A DNA stretch of 64,000 bases, from NCBI RefSeq assembly GCF_039555335.1, contig NC_092629.1, positions 5,041,912 to 5,105,911 of the forward strand. The letters run 5' to 3'. How positions within the stretch are numbered: position 1 is the first letter of the stretch; every line of letters starts with the position of its first letter. The DNA is from Amphiura filiformis. Its lineage: Eukaryota > Echinodermata > Ophiuroidea > Amphilepidida > Amphiuridae. Made by a program: the position numbers and the translations under genes. Positions 25,401-32,224 of this stretch are shown here, piece by piece. Below the pieces are notes generated by a model that made no database searches, was not told where the DNA came from, and was given only the letters and a program-made list of their open reading frames with translations.

Positions 25401-25830
25401 ATCATTTCCATTATGTTGCTCAAATGACAGTGTATCAGTGGTATCACAGTGATTTTCACATGCCATGGGGCCAAGGCCAGCCATATTTTAAAAACTGTGT
25501 ACACCTATTTGATTTGGAATCGTTTACTAATATGTAAACTTTTGTCAATTTATTCTGAAACAGGACTGCTATGGAATAATTGAAATATGCGCACTCATCA
25601 ATGACAAGGATCCAATATGCATTGTGCAGAAAATGGCAGAGGTAGATTCAACTAGTGACTTTCCACATTTCACAATTACTGATGAGCAATTAGCAATTTC
25701 CACAAGTATGATTTTAGGCTGTCCGTGCTTCGTGCACAAATGCACAACATTTTGTACAGTTAGGCCCCTGTATCATGATTTAATAAATTCAAACATAATG
25801 ATTTTAAATACGTACTACCTCGGTAACTAA
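4291..25830 (+). CDS. 17-exon Plavaka/Tnp2-like (CACTA superfamily) transposase-derived gene
   Basis: Seventeen exons were joined by hand: 4291-4485, 5224-5431, 6214-6285, 8847-9041, 11856-12035, 12857-13010, 13739-14004, 14197-14294, 14954-15037, 16769-16886, 17716-17874, 19032-19225, 20184-20333, 20625-20736, 21336-21397, 22523-22631 and 25564-25830. The ATG is taken at 4312. The joined product is about 866 residues. Order of parts: C2H2 finger (~14-38), acidic linker, WPFPSK motif (~110), FSDD (D~306-307), TADNERASEL (D~393) with a following C-x2-C, PVERLHTVLLG (~480), FFGRDF...AQVAP (~536), and TER-QE (~634), which I take as the E of a DDE core. These blocks appear in this order in fungal Plavaka-type transposases (family knowledge). 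Phase is kept at every junction and no exon has an internal stop. Exon 2 needs a 1-base shift. I saw no flanking CACTA-type terminal repeats. Either an immobile, possibly domesticated gene or a recently dead intron-bearing transposon. Confidence 0.8.
4919..5086. mobile_element. Fold-back element, end family FB1, in intron 1
   Basis: Left arm 'ggtatataaaacaaatattg', then 'gggacatggttaagaatata' and 'gatttcaaaaccatgctatg'; the right arm is the inverse with few mismatches. The apex contains 'catctcgggt'. The outer about 25 bp match those of 28064-28264. Confidence 0.9.
5224..5431 (+). CDS. Exon 2: acidic linker and WPF motif, with frameshift
   Basis: The exon opens after 'tatcttcag' and closes at donor gtaagt (5432). 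The frame entering from exon 1 gives acidic Met-Ser-Asp repeats (for example MSDDVVDMSDDIEMSD), then YWPFPSKK. The next conserved stretch, NGELVILLHGPHPI, is in the +1 frame and alone joins exon 3 in phase. The switch falls in the 'aagaaa' run near 5386-5391, so one extra A is the simplest cause: an assembly or read indel, a polymorphism, or inactivation. Confidence 0.75.
5510..6110. repeat. Degenerate inverted repeat in intron 2
   Basis: The left side 'atggtattcatgcttgttgg' and 'aaacaccccttctgcatctc', with 'ttcgcgaa', is loosely inverted or repeated at 5975-6060 ('aaacaccccttcgcgaaatt', 'gacaagcatgaatacccgcg'). Several 'ttcgcgaa' palindromes occur. Non-coding. Confidence 0.45.
6214..6285 (+). 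CDS. Exon 3 of the Plavaka-like gene
   Basis: The exon lies between acceptor 'tttcattacag' and donor gttagt and is exactly 24 codons. It reads STPMLNYTWSLLKARD and ends PRLTE. It joins exon 2 only in the shifted frame of exon 2. The entry frame is set by the absence of stops; the other two phases hit stops quickly. Confidence 0.7.
6440..6815 (-). mobile_element. SINE-like repeat (tRNA-derived head at right end)
   Basis: Read on the minus strand, the right end has a box-B-like stretch (gggtttgaaatc) near 6765. It is followed by a body with 'gtccttgagcaaggcac', a near-palindromic motif common in SINE-like repeats of marine deuterostomes. It lies inside intron 3. Boundaries are approximate. Confidence 0.45.
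6990..7320 (+). pseudogene. Penelope-like element relic: linker and start of GIY-YIG domain
   Basis: The frame reads QISYKEQFPIAPSWP, then a Cys-rich linker (CDSNMCVVCKDHI), then ITCTTSNVVYV. This is the pattern just before the GIY-YIG endonuclease of Penelope-like retroelements. A frameshift follows, and the expected C-x2-C-G-x-Q-Y motif appears in the next frame as CRVCGIQY (about 7282-7305). It is broken and sits in intron 3, so it is not part of the host gene. The C-terminal half continues at 8170-8390 after an AT-rich insertion. Confidence 0.7.
7380..8130. repeat. AT-rich repeat with 'tttaaagtac' inverted motifs splitting the Penelope relic
   Basis: Many copies of 'aaagtac', 'gtacttt' and 'tttaaa' occur in both orientations between the two halves of the Penelope-like relic, plus a poly-C tract near 7863-7874. 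It looks like a nested non-coding insertion. No clean terminal repeats were resolved. Confidence 0.4.
8170..8390 (+). pseudogene. Penelope-like element relic: C-terminal end of GIY-YIG domain
   Basis: The reading frame gives PIGNPFNLPNHSISDLVLHV, matching the 'HFN-PGHS-SDL' block that ends the GIY-YIG domain of Penelope-like elements. The 3' non-coding tail probably runs to about 8810 ('gatcctgctaggatcaaaag' and 'ggataaacacagctc'). The domain is separated from its N-terminal half by about 850 bp of inserted sequence. Confidence 0.65.
8847..9041 (+). CDS. Exon 4 of the Plavaka-like gene
   Basis: It opens after 'ttcaccacag' and closes at donor gtaatg (9042), giving 65 codons in phase 0. It encodes VKKFITKLPGYCEPGSF and SLKEILKQVMATPYLSKSIA. 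A tempting earlier donor at 9026 (gttaga) gives a stop on joining exon 5, so the later donor is chosen. Confidence 0.7.
9050..9300 (+). repeat. Two direct copies of a ~150 bp repeat with DR1-type motifs
   Basis: Each copy contains 'cataatgacctt' followed by 'catgacctttgacct' or 'tatgacctttgacct'. The 13-mer TGACCTTTGACCT at 9127-9139 and 9277-9289 is a perfect DR1 arrangement of nuclear-receptor half sites. Both lie in intron 4. Confidence 0.55.
9405..9905 (+). repeat. Direct repeat pair in intron 4
   Basis: Segments 9408-9530 and 9790-9900 share 'ggaggacacttttgtattyaaagttgtcacctg' and later 'acatgagttaattgtactgacaaa'. They are about 385 bp apart and frame unrelated sequence. Their origin is not recognised. 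Confidence 0.55.
10185..11765 (+). repeat. 1.6 kb minisatellite, (TGGTGATRNC)n
   Basis: Degenerate copies of the 10-mer 'tggtgataac', 'tggtgatacc', 'tggtgatggc' and 'tggtgatgac' run without interruption for about 1.6 kb. Higher-order blocks recur: about 10790-11010 is nearly repeated at 11310-11510, and a segment of about 500 bp looks duplicated. Long minus-strand ORFs rich in SPxITSYHQ are a by-product of a repeat whose minus strand is stop-poor. It fills the end of intron 4. Confidence 0.9.
11856..12035 (+). CDS. Exon 5 of the Plavaka-like gene
   Basis: Acceptor 'gaattcacag' and donor gtaagg (12036) bound 60 codons in phase 0. It encodes IDDGENKLMVVGLVCN and later RDSVGWHNTQKMDEE. The stretch lies just before the catalytic core, and its own function is not recognised. 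The donor overlaps the target-site duplication of a MITE (see 12040-12417). Confidence 0.75.
12040..12417. mobile_element. PIF/Harbinger-like MITE with TAA target duplication
   Basis: Terminal inverted repeats begin GGGGCTGTGCAATA (left) and end TATTGCACAGCCCC-like (right), and continue as 'atgagccc'/'gggctcat'. TAA flanks both ends (12037-12039 and 12418-12420). The 3-bp TWA duplication is typical of PIF/Harbinger-derived MITEs (family knowledge). No coding capacity. Confidence 0.7.
12857..13010 (+). CDS. Exon 6: first catalytic Asp block
   Basis: Acceptor 'gtcaatacag' and donor gtaggc bound 154 nt, leaving phase 1. It encodes KGHNIITVPVVLFSDDIGGN, then RSKKWKKF. The VLFSDD-GN-SK-W pattern is the first catalytic block of Plavaka-type transposases, with the Asp at about residue 306-307. 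Confidence 0.85.
13739..14004 (+). CDS. Exon 7: second catalytic Asp block and Cys pair
   Basis: The acceptor 'ctttatttag' supplies GA to complete a Gly codon, and the donor is gtaagt. The 89 codons include LTTSQHVSVWELCTPIV, VTADNERASELVNHLG and CSLCK. The TADN Asp (~393) is the likely second catalytic residue. The C-x2-C after it matches the zinc-ligand pair of the family. Confidence 0.85.
14197..14294 (+). CDS. Exon 8 of the Plavaka-like gene
   Basis: Acceptor 'catgtatag' and donor gtagct; phase 0 in, phase 2 out. It encodes a basic, helical-looking stretch (GEVRTKQETCDIIKQI). It continues directly after the Cys pair of exon 7. Confidence 0.7.
14325..14535 (+). repeat. Dispersed repeat, copy 2 of 3
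   Basis: It shares long matches such as 'cgaattaatctgcaag', 'tttccagtg-tataaaa' and 'gatgagg-tgtggatcac' with 52660-52993 (same strand) and 1401-1575 (opposite strand). It begins some 30 bp after exon 8. Non-coding; class unknown. Confidence 0.7.
14954..15037 (+). CDS. Exon 9 of the Plavaka-like gene
   Basis: Acceptor 'tttaatttcag' and donor gtgagt; phase 2 in and out. It encodes SAKSALKSLHGVIATPNPLF and QLSSFRGN. It leads into the conserved PVE-LHTVLLG block of exon 10. Confidence 0.75.
15290..15660 (+). repeat. Two tandem-like copies of a ~150 bp repeat
   Basis: Segments near 15305-15420 and 15523-15650 share 'cctgatatttaagattt-tatgca' and 'agcccattttggayaaatttgttgtactttt'. They are about 215 bp apart and non-coding, in intron 9. 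Confidence 0.55.
15894..16145. mobile_element. MITE with imperfect terminal inverted repeats
   Basis: The left end 'cttagggacgcaccatt' and right end (reverse complement 'ataagggacttttcattt') each run into a G-rich 'ggtgggggtaggaagtt' block. About 250 bp, non-coding, intron 9. Confidence 0.6.
16769..16886 (+). CDS. Exon 10: PVE-LHTVLLG block, GC donor
   Basis: Acceptor 'tacatttag'; phase 2 in. It encodes AIPVERLHTVLLGPYKALT. The PVE-LH-VLLG signature is highly diagnostic of Plavaka-type transposases. The donor is GC (gcaagt at 16887), the only non-GT donor in the gene; the extended match GAG|gcaagt is typical of functional GC-AG introns. Confidence 0.85.
17000..17150 (-). mobile_element. tRNA-derived SINE or tRNA-like relic
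   Basis: The minus strand reads 'ggttcgaatcccgggggtgcca', a perfect box B with a 3' acceptor-like end (near 17028-17049). It is preceded by degenerate anticodon and D-arm regions. A complete cloverleaf cannot be drawn, so it is more likely a SINE head or decayed tRNA than a working tRNA gene. Intron 10. Confidence 0.5.
17716..17874 (+). CDS. Exon 11: GRDF / AQVAP block
   Basis: Acceptor 'aaatttcag' and donor gtcagt bound 53 codons in phase 0. It encodes FFGRDFKIWAQVAPIILANH and EEEMAIWWALSE. The GRDF-x4-QVAP signature is conserved in the family. Confidence 0.85.
18745..18898. mobile_element. Fold-back element, end family FB2
   Basis: A near-perfect palindrome: the left arm starts AGGGATTCAATCATG and the right arm ends CATGATTGAATCCCT. 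Arms of about 60-65 bp hold 'gtttcacc', 'gttcatcaccgattaaca' and 'gcgtccg', and the loop is GC-rich. Its ends match the fold-back at 28679-28784, but the arm interiors do not. Intron 11. Confidence 0.85.
19032..19225 (+). CDS. Exon 12 of the Plavaka-like gene
   Basis: Acceptor 'tgtactccag' and donor gtgata; phase 0 in, phase 2 out. It encodes PDKLYEMRETVNLFMDEAKR and HKLLHIPDMMYMYGPMATCC. The K-H-L-HIP-D-x4-GP pattern precedes the putative catalytic Glu. Confidence 0.85.
19449..19821. mobile_element. MITE with GTATATGGTCGAATCCAA ends
   Basis: The left end GTATATGGTCGAATCCAACC is inverted at the right end (ggattcgaccatatac), and 'aaagtgt'/'acactttt' follows inside. About 373 bp, no coding sequence. 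Intron 12. Confidence 0.7.
20184..20333 (+). CDS. Exon 13: putative catalytic Glu region
   Basis: Acceptor 'aaaattccag' and donor gtgagt; phase 2 in and out. With the end of exon 12 it reads TERQEGFIKEVRERN, then NRHTASRDITNGF and HLRFICKGGYV. The arginine-rich, SRDI-containing block follows the catalytic Glu in Plavaka-type proteins. Confidence 0.85.
20625..20736 (+). CDS. Exon 14 of the Plavaka-like gene
   Basis: Acceptor 'ttccaacag' and donor gtaatc; phase 2 in, phase 0 out. It encodes CAGEGVQELFRMPLIQKYLY and DSPGQLRIK. A nearer donor-like gtcaac at 20719 breaks phase with exon 15. Confidence 0.75.
21336..21397 (+). CDS. Exon 15 of the Plavaka-like gene
   Basis: Acceptor 'ttgtcaacag' and donor gtaaaa; phase 0 in, phase 2 out. 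It encodes NKEDKSPGEMFTNIQLLEVT. Short exon, supported mainly by splice sites and phase on both sides. Confidence 0.6.
21699..21938. mobile_element. MITE with ATGATCAAGRGRAATGAGTC ends
   Basis: The left end 'atgatcaagaggaatgagtc' is inverted at the right end 'gactcatttcccttgatcat', and 'acatgtcg'/'gacat' extends the repeat inward. About 240 bp, non-coding. Intron 15. Confidence 0.65.
22025..22514. mobile_element. Non-autonomous DNA element, decayed copy of the 45.9 kb family
   Basis: It is collinear with 45917-46502 over several hundred bases, sharing 'ggtcaattttgttttat', 'atcatttgacttcaaa', 'gtcaacgaggttcag' and 'cacttgaacaggatttagcc'. Its ends are degraded. The right end finishes about 8 bp before the acceptor of exon 16, so it supplies much of the 3' end of intron 15. 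Confidence 0.65.
22523..22631 (+). CDS. Exon 16 of the Plavaka-like gene
   Basis: Acceptor 'atatatgtag' and donor gtaaga; phase 2 in, phase 0 out. It encodes LVGHDVTSCQEFDAVNDCNG and a basic tail RRIKSKIKYREDEQ. Confidence 0.65.
22775..23975. mobile_element. 1.2 kb element with short inverted ends
   Basis: Left 'tatatgaagagcttatttcc' is inverted at the right end 'ggaaataagctcttcatata'. The interior holds repeated 'gacttaaca' and 'ttaagtcca' motifs, a (CAA)n tract near 23605-23623 and poly-A tracts. No coding sequence. It fills much of intron 16. Confidence 0.6.
24005..24080 (+). repeat. Two tandem copies of a ~38 bp repeat
   Basis: 'cttcggaacttcaatattta' plus 'acattttcaaatcc' occurs twice back to back just outside the 22.8-24.0 kb element. 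Simple local duplication. Confidence 0.8.
24131..24601. mobile_element. TIR element packed with CAACGCGTTG palindromes
   Basis: Terminal inverted repeats 'tatagcaagccattgggccc'/'gggctcaatggcttgctata' continue as 'attacgtattgcggcaa' and its inverse. AACGTA occurs just outside both ends, a candidate target duplication. The interior holds at least five exact CAACGCGTTG palindromes and many one-base variants. Non-coding, about 471 bp, in intron 16. Confidence 0.8.
25564..25830 (+). CDS. Exon 17: C-terminus and stop
   Basis: Acceptor 'tctgaaacag', phase 0. It encodes DCYGIIEICALINDKD, then HKCTTFCTV and LYHDLINSNIMILNTYYLGN, with a TAA at 25828-25830. The HKC-x3-C plus 'HDL-NS-ILNTYY' ending resembles the conserved C-terminus of related proteins. 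An internal gtatga near 25707 is not used if the terminal exon is read through. No clear polyadenylation signal was found just after the stop. Confidence 0.7.
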   Translation, partial: DCYGIIEICALINDKDPICIVQKMAEVDSTSDFPHFTITDEQLAISTSMILGCPCFVHKCTTFCTVRPLYHDLINSNIMILNTYYLGN

Positions 25831-25905
25831 TTCTTAACACTTATCTTAAGCACCACTTTTAGTTTGTGTTTGAATATGTTTAGATATCAAACATCAACCT
25901 CTATT

Positions 25906-26270
25906 CCCAGCAAACACAAAATTGTTTTTAAAATGTTATAAACAAGATATATTTTGGGTTTGGTTTAGGTAAAAACGTTTTTAATAACATTACATGTTGG
26001 GTTACATAATGGTCATGAAAACATTTTAAGACGTGTCGTACGAAAACACACTACAACAATATTTTAAAAATGTTTTCAAAATGTTATTGTAAAATTTCAT
26101 TTTTGCCAAATACTTTGTCAACACTTAAATAACATTGTTAACAATTTTGCAGTAGGTTTATATCAAGAATTGTTTTTAATGCCCTTTATATAACCTGACA
26201 TTTTAACCTTTTTCTGATAACCTTTTATAACCTTTGTAACTGATGTCGAAAACGTTTGGTGCTTGCTGGG
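25906..26270. mobile_element. MITE with CCCAGCAA ends, copy 1
   Basis: Left 'cccagcaaacacaaaa' and right 'gcttgctggg' are inverted, and the interior is rich in 'aacgtttt' and 'aaaatgtt'. Related copies lie at 46875-47100 and 61946-62180. It is inserted within another palindrome ('atcaacctctat' left, 'atagaggttgat' right). Confidence 0.75.
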
Positions 26271-26689
26271 ATTATAATCTAAACACAAGTTTAACAGTGA
26301 TGTTTAGCTTGTGTTTTGATTATATAGAGGTTGATATCTGAACACTTCACTTAACTAAACATTATTTAAGGTGTGAAATTACTGTTTGTCTTCTCTGTAC
26401 TTGATTTGTATTAATCTGCAGTACCGGTAGGTGGTTACTCAAATCAAATTACCATGGTAAATTGTAGCAAACCAACAGGTAGCATTTTCGGATATTTGGT
26501 ATATCAATTACTCTTTTTCAAAAGCTTAGGTCCATTTTGGTGTATGGATGTGTCACTTCTTTACAGTTTTCATGTTTTTGAAAACTTGCCTAATTTGATT
26601 TACAGAGTCGGGCACCCACATTTGCACAGTATCTTTTATGGTGACTGAGAAAACATGAGACACACCAAGTGATGGATGGCTTTCCATCC

Positions 26690-26880
26690 CAGCTTACTTG
26701 TGCTGTAAGTGCATACCAATGGGAGCATGGTGTTCAAGCGGAATGAGCTGTGACTCATAATCGTAAGGTTGCAGGCTCTATAGCACCGGCGACACCATTG
26801 TGTTGTGCCCCAAGTATTTTATCCTGATTACTCTTCTCCACCCAGGTGTATAAATCGGTACCGCCATTTTTAAATGCTGG
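26690..26880 (+). mobile_element. tRNA-derived SINE fragment
   Basis: The head has a degenerate box B (ggttgcaggctc near 26767). The body reads 'cggcgacaccattgtgttgt', then 'tttatcctgattactcttct' and 'ccacccaggtgtataaat'. This body is a familiar SINE-like sequence of echinoderm and other deuterostome genomes (recollection, not a search). Confidence 0.55.
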
Positions 26881-28060
26881 GAAGGTAACTTCTGTATCAT
26901 TTGTCATAAAATTTGTATTATATCGCAAATTTTTTTATAAATCATTTGATTTCTGAAGGATATTACTCATACTATTCAGAATGCAATTTGGTGTTTCTGA
27001 TGTGCTCTAAGGTCCCACAAAAATACTGTTCAAACAATGCTATCCGAGCCTTAGTGTAGACAACCTTATCCAAAAACATTTTGAAAATTTGTAAAAAACA
27101 ATTTGCAGTAAATTTGGTCAAGTGTGGAAAATTATTGTTATATGTATGGGTCCACTTTCTAATTCTCAGCAGCAAACATCTACCAAACCTGAGTATATAT
27201 ACCCGCTGCTTATGGTTATTATGCAGGCATGGGATTATCAGTGATTATGTCCTTGTGTAAACCTGATGTGTATAACTTTTAGTGTCACTATAGGCCTATA
27301 TAATAACCTTTGCTTGATATATTGCAGAATGTTATCAATGAAGTGTTAAATCTGATCCAGATGAAGCAGTATTTAACCTGGGTCCACAAATATTTCCAGG
27401 TGGATGTGGATATCATATGCTCATATGCGCACAATATAAGTTATTATATCCCTCATTAATATATTCTCGTTCATTAATTGGTTAAACGAGTATCATGTGA
27501 CCAAAAATAGTTTTGCTATTTTGCAAACTTGTTAACAAGCCGATTGATGAGGGAACGGGTACTATTCAAAGTACTATCTCCGGGAAATAGTTTTACTATC
27601 TCCCTCTGAGCACGTCCCGGAGCGCATATGACCTCATAACCGCGTCGCAGTTCCTAGTGGTCAGTGCAACTCGCCACATACACGGGATATCAGTACCGGA
27701 TCCGGGGTATTAATGTGTAGCAATTCGTTTTGTCTTGCGAAGCACACAAGCAGCACAGAAGTGCAGCTAAAATACGGCGGTTTAATGGCATAAATCTGAG
27801 TTACATCAGGATCAATATCTTATATTGATGGTGAAATAACAAAGAACATGGTTACTCGTTTCACGGCGGTATTGTAGAGGTTACAACATCACAGCTTACA
27901 ACGTTTTCACGGTAAGCTTTAGTCACTCAACTGTGTGCGTGCTTTGTGCATTCAATCAAAACAAAGCAAGGCCAGCGTAGCCTTGACTAGGCCTAGGCCT
28001 AGCCTACATTTATGCCTAGGCCTTTTGCCTTGTGTTTAATGAACAAAGAATATATTAATG
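26880..28060. other. Intergenic; CpG-richer patch near 27540-27930
   Basis: No coding frame was recognised. The segment from about 27600 to 27930 is richer in CpG than its surroundings and could be a promoter or an old repeat. 'gacctcataaccgcgtcgca' and 'aggcctaggcctagcctac' stand out. Function not shown. Confidence 0.3.
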
Positions 28061-28063
28061 AAG

Positions 28064-28264
28064 GATATAAAACAAATATTTACTGCTCTAAATTCGGGAT
28101 CTGGTGGAATCTATTGGGCCCCTCGGTGAACTGGAGACCGTGAGCCTACTATTTTCCCTCGACCTGGCGGTCTCGGGAAAATAGTAGGCTCACGGTCTCC
28201 AGTTCACCTCGGGGACCAATAGATTCCACCAGATCCCTCATGAGCAGTAAATATTTGTATAATA
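28064..28264. mobile_element. Fold-back element, end family FB1
   Basis: Arms of about 90 bp: left 'gatataaaacaaatatttac', 'gggatctggtggaatctatt' and 'ggtgaactggagaccgtgag'. The right arm is the inverse with few mismatches. The apex is 'ttccctcgacctggcggtct'. Its ends match the fold-back at 4919-5086, but the arm interior does not. Confidence 0.9.
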
Positions 28265-28479
28265 TAAATGGTGAGTTTTTCCATTGGTACTGAATCAATG
28301 TACTGTACATACAATGTTTTAAGTGTCAAAATAAGGGTGTTTGACAGACCTTCAAATTATTATAAATGACAAAGTATTTACAGTTTTCTACTATTTGGGT
28401 AGTAAAATGTGAACAAAAAATGTTGTGTATTTGTAAGTTAAGGAAAATGTTTGTTCAGGGTGAAAAACCTACACATTTT

Positions 28480-28595
28480 GCTTTGAACCTCAGGATATAG
28501 CCTACTTGGATCAAACATGTCAAAAGGCAAAATGTTTAGATTTTTCAAAATGCCCTCCAAATAACCGATGAGTAGATTAACCTCTTATAAGAAAA
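28480..28595. mobile_element. Decayed FB3 fold-back relic
   Basis: The right half 'aaaatgtttagatttttcaa', then 'gccctccaaataaccgatg' and 'ttaacctct' matches the right end of the fold-back at 61608-61780. The left half is strongly mutated ('acacattttgctttgaacctcagg'). Confidence 0.6.
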
Positions 28596-28678
28596 CACTA
28601 ATGGCTCATGAAATACAAGACGATGCTAAAGGCCCTCACAGTTGCACTTTATGTGGTGCGGCATAGTGGTATCCATTA

Positions 28679-28784
28679 GGGATTCATTCATAGGATTGAG
28701 GGCATGATCGCTGTTTATGCCCGAGGCGTGAGCCGAGGGCATAAATCATAATAGATCATGCCCTCAATCTTATTATTGAATCCC
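28679..28784. mobile_element. Fold-back element, end family FB2
   Basis: Arms 'gggattcattcataggattg' and 'gagggcatgat', with the inverse at the right ending 'attgaatccc'. The apex is 'tgcccgaggcgtgagccgag'. It shares only its terminal GGGATTCA-TCAT with 18745-18898. Confidence 0.85.
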
Positions 28785-28799
28785 GTTCATACTTACCCA

Positions 28800-31700
28800 A
28801 CATTCTGAACATTGTTAGCAATTCAATGCAAATGAAAATAATAAGGGTTTACAAGTTTAAATAACATTTCCATACCGTTTTCCTTCAAAAATTGGGAAAA
28901 TGAATAGGCCTACTTGCAGGAAGCAGCTCGGTTCATAAGGTCAACGGCCGGGAGTCAGCGCGTTCATCTTCAGCGCTCCGCATGAGATGGGCACGGTGAC
29001 ATGCGCATGTACGTAACACTGGCAAATCGTGTGCAGCTTGTTTATGCCCTGCGTACTGGTCATAAACAGAATTTATGACCAGCAAAAAACATCCCAAATC
29101 CAATCAGAAACGTCGTTATATCGTGAGAATATATGAATACGAGTTGAAACACCATGGAGAAGGTAACATGAAAAAGTATATTGAGTCTGCTAAAAAACAA
29201 AAAGTTTGTAGTGGAGTTGAGAAACCAATCAATGTAATGAATGTTTCTCCAGTCAAAACAATTGAATGAAAATGTTGCCTGAAAATTGATGTTTTCAAAT
29301 AAAGTTGAATTGTAGAAACATGAAACAAATGAACCGGGACATGTACGTCCCACCAGCTAGAGTTGACAGTGGAAAGCTACATCATTTCAGGTACTGTAGT
29401 TTGCATTTACTTTGCAATTTATCATACCTGTGGACCTTAAACATCATGAAATAAACACATAATCATGCAAGGATAGAAGACTTCATCATGTGATGATTGT
29501 CCTAAAAGTTGTCATGAACAAGCAAAATTGACTCAAAATGAGAATGCACTTTTCAATGTCTTTGTTTGCATCATGCAGTATTTACGTGTGAAAGTGTGAA
29601 ACCTGTTAAAGCCAAAAGAATGAGCTGAGTGAAATATGTTCCCATACTAGCACCTATATGCACTGAGAGTCCTTCGTTCCACTTCAAGCGTTGATAAGCA
29701 TTAGCACTTAAACAGAAAACACACACAAGGAGAGATACAAGTTGTGATGACTTCCAATATAGCATGAATAAAGTCAACCCAAAAGAGCAAGGAATAGCTG
29801 GTGAAAACATGTACCCCGGTCGGGACCCCGGTATCATAATAAGCCCTGCAACACTTAAACATAAAATTATATGAGTTTACACATGTTACATGCAGGATCA
29901 AAGTCAGTGGTGAAGTATGAGAAAAGAAAGTCACACATGTAGTCGCATTGGTAGTGATTGTGACAAAAGTAAGAGAAATGATTTGCTTACAGGAAATGTG
30001 ACATGAGGTACTGGAAAAAATCAAACTTGCTCCATATCAAAAGAAGAAAGCAAAAATAAAGTCAGAACAAAGTAGCACTTAATCTGATTCTATTTTCCAG
30101 AAATTCACTGTATAGATAATTGTGCTACTACATGCATTCATGAATTTCCAAGAACCAGTTGGACAGTAAAGATGGTGGAAGCAGTGAGAAAGAGAATTGC
30201 TCTGGTTTTGAATAGACATTAAAAGAGTATACAAGTCTTAAAGCAAAATAAACCAATATCAAGTGAGCACAACTTTATTGGACAAAGGAAAAATATATAA
30301 TCTGGAAACTAGCATTTTGATCAGTTTTAATGTGTCCAAACCAAAGGAGCTGCATATTCCTGACAAGGCTGACATCCTTATACCCAATCATTTTTCTATA
30401 ACATTTGCTTAATTACTGCCAATGACCAGATCAAATTATTGTGTCATATTAATTACATGTATGAGCACAAAAGGGAAGTCTTTTCACACTAATAATGCTG
30501 AAACAAGCACATCCCAAAAAGTAATTACACTCATATATGGGGCAAAATGAATCTATGCATCCAATTTTAAAACTGAAATAGTAACAATAAACCCATTTTA
30601 ATGTGTATCCATGTTAAAACCTTGAATGAAAAAAAATTGCAGAATCAAAATTTGCATTTTAAGATATTAAAATCAGTGTATCATTACAATCTCTATGTGC
30701 ATACACAATGGCAAGCACAATGGGAACACATTTTGGGTTATTAAGATGAGGCATCAAAATAGGCCAAAAAAAATTGGGCTTCTTTTTGGTATTTCAGTTT
30801 TAGTAAAATGGGATGCATAGATTCTGAGTTATTGCATGCTGCAGAAATTTCAACCAAATGAACACAGACTGACATAGCCACAATTTTCTGAGCACACTGT
30901 GCAATAGGCATGTCTATGAAACAATTGGTAACACACATGGTTACCAACTGTTGTGTCGAGTTGGGTGCCGGGGGTTGGATTTGATTACAGCTGTTGAAGC
31001 TGTGTTCATTCAATTAAATTTCCTACATACTGTAGTAACAAAAGGGAGGGGGGAATTAATTGATGCATTTAAATATCTTTATTGTGTATATAAAGTATAG
31101 GTAAGGGACACGCAACAGTTTCTCATTAAAACCCAAAACTCTGAATTTCAAAGGTTATTCTGTAACAAATCCAATAAAAGTTGATGTTAACATGACAGTT
31201 TTGTGCTGTAGCACATTGAGGTATGTTAAAATCATCTCTTATCAGATATGTTTGAGAACTTTGGGCAATCTTGATGTATATATTTGCAGATCTTTCAGAT
31301 GTTTATATATTATATTTTTTATATGTTTGCTTGTCAATACCACTAATTTCTCAATACAATTAATACACGAGGCGGAAACAATTTTAAAACCACTGATTGC
31401 GTGATGCAAGATATTTATTATTTCTTGATAGAAATTGTGGAATTTACAAATTGGTTGTAATGTCATATATGTAATACACAGATAACTTTGTACCCATTTT
31501 TGTGTCATCACATGGAATGCATTTGTGGTACAACTCTTTTAATCTTTTATGACACTTTTGTGAAGGCTTTATTGTGAATATTTTAGAATTCCAATATACC
31601 AGCATAGCTTCATATGTAACATATGTTGTGATCAAGCTAAATGAGTCATTTGTCACTAACATTGATTTTGAGATACAGGCAATAGTTGTTTTCAACTTCT

Positions 31701-32224
31701 TTGCTATTTTATTATTCCAATATCTATAGAACGGTAACTCCAAGTCATTGATATAATTCGCTGAACATGACAACATTAAATTTTGATTTTGCAAACAACT
31801 TAATATTTTGCTTGATCACATAGCCTATTTGGATAGAGTCTAGGAAAATTGTCATATGGTTGTGGAGTTGTGTATTGTTTTCAATTAACTAGACTCTGAA
31901 TCCAAAGGGTGCAAAGGAGGTGACCATATGGTAAATTGAATTAAGGTCAAAGGTCACACACAGATTATATTTTGCAATGCTTTAACAGGCCTTGCTGTCT
32001 AGATTTTAAATGTGATTGGTCAATCACCCACTAGCATGATGCCAGACGAATGGTCAAATCACTCTCTAGGTCTTAAAGATCATTCATACCAATATGAAAC
32101 AATTGTGCACTGTTGATGCCCTCTCTGTCGTATTCAGGGATTAAGTTTAATTTATTACGATTATTCAAATACATTTAAAGTTGTAAAACTTGAATGTAAA
32201 TTGTTATTGGAATCGATTGTAAAA
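28800..32224. other. Intergenic, no gene recognised
   Basis: It contains several short open frames on both strands (such as 29075-29269, basic, and 31444-31794 minus) without recognisable domains or convincing splice context. A perfect DR1 motif (AGGTCAAAGGTCA) lies at 31944-31956. AT-rich. Confidence 0.5.

Noticed and set aside
29075-29269. Basic 64-codon frame
   Set aside because: No domain, no clear splice partners, and overlapping frames on the other strand are as long.
31444-31794. 116-codon minus-strand frame
   Set aside because: AT-rich composition, no recognisable domain, no splice context; probably chance.
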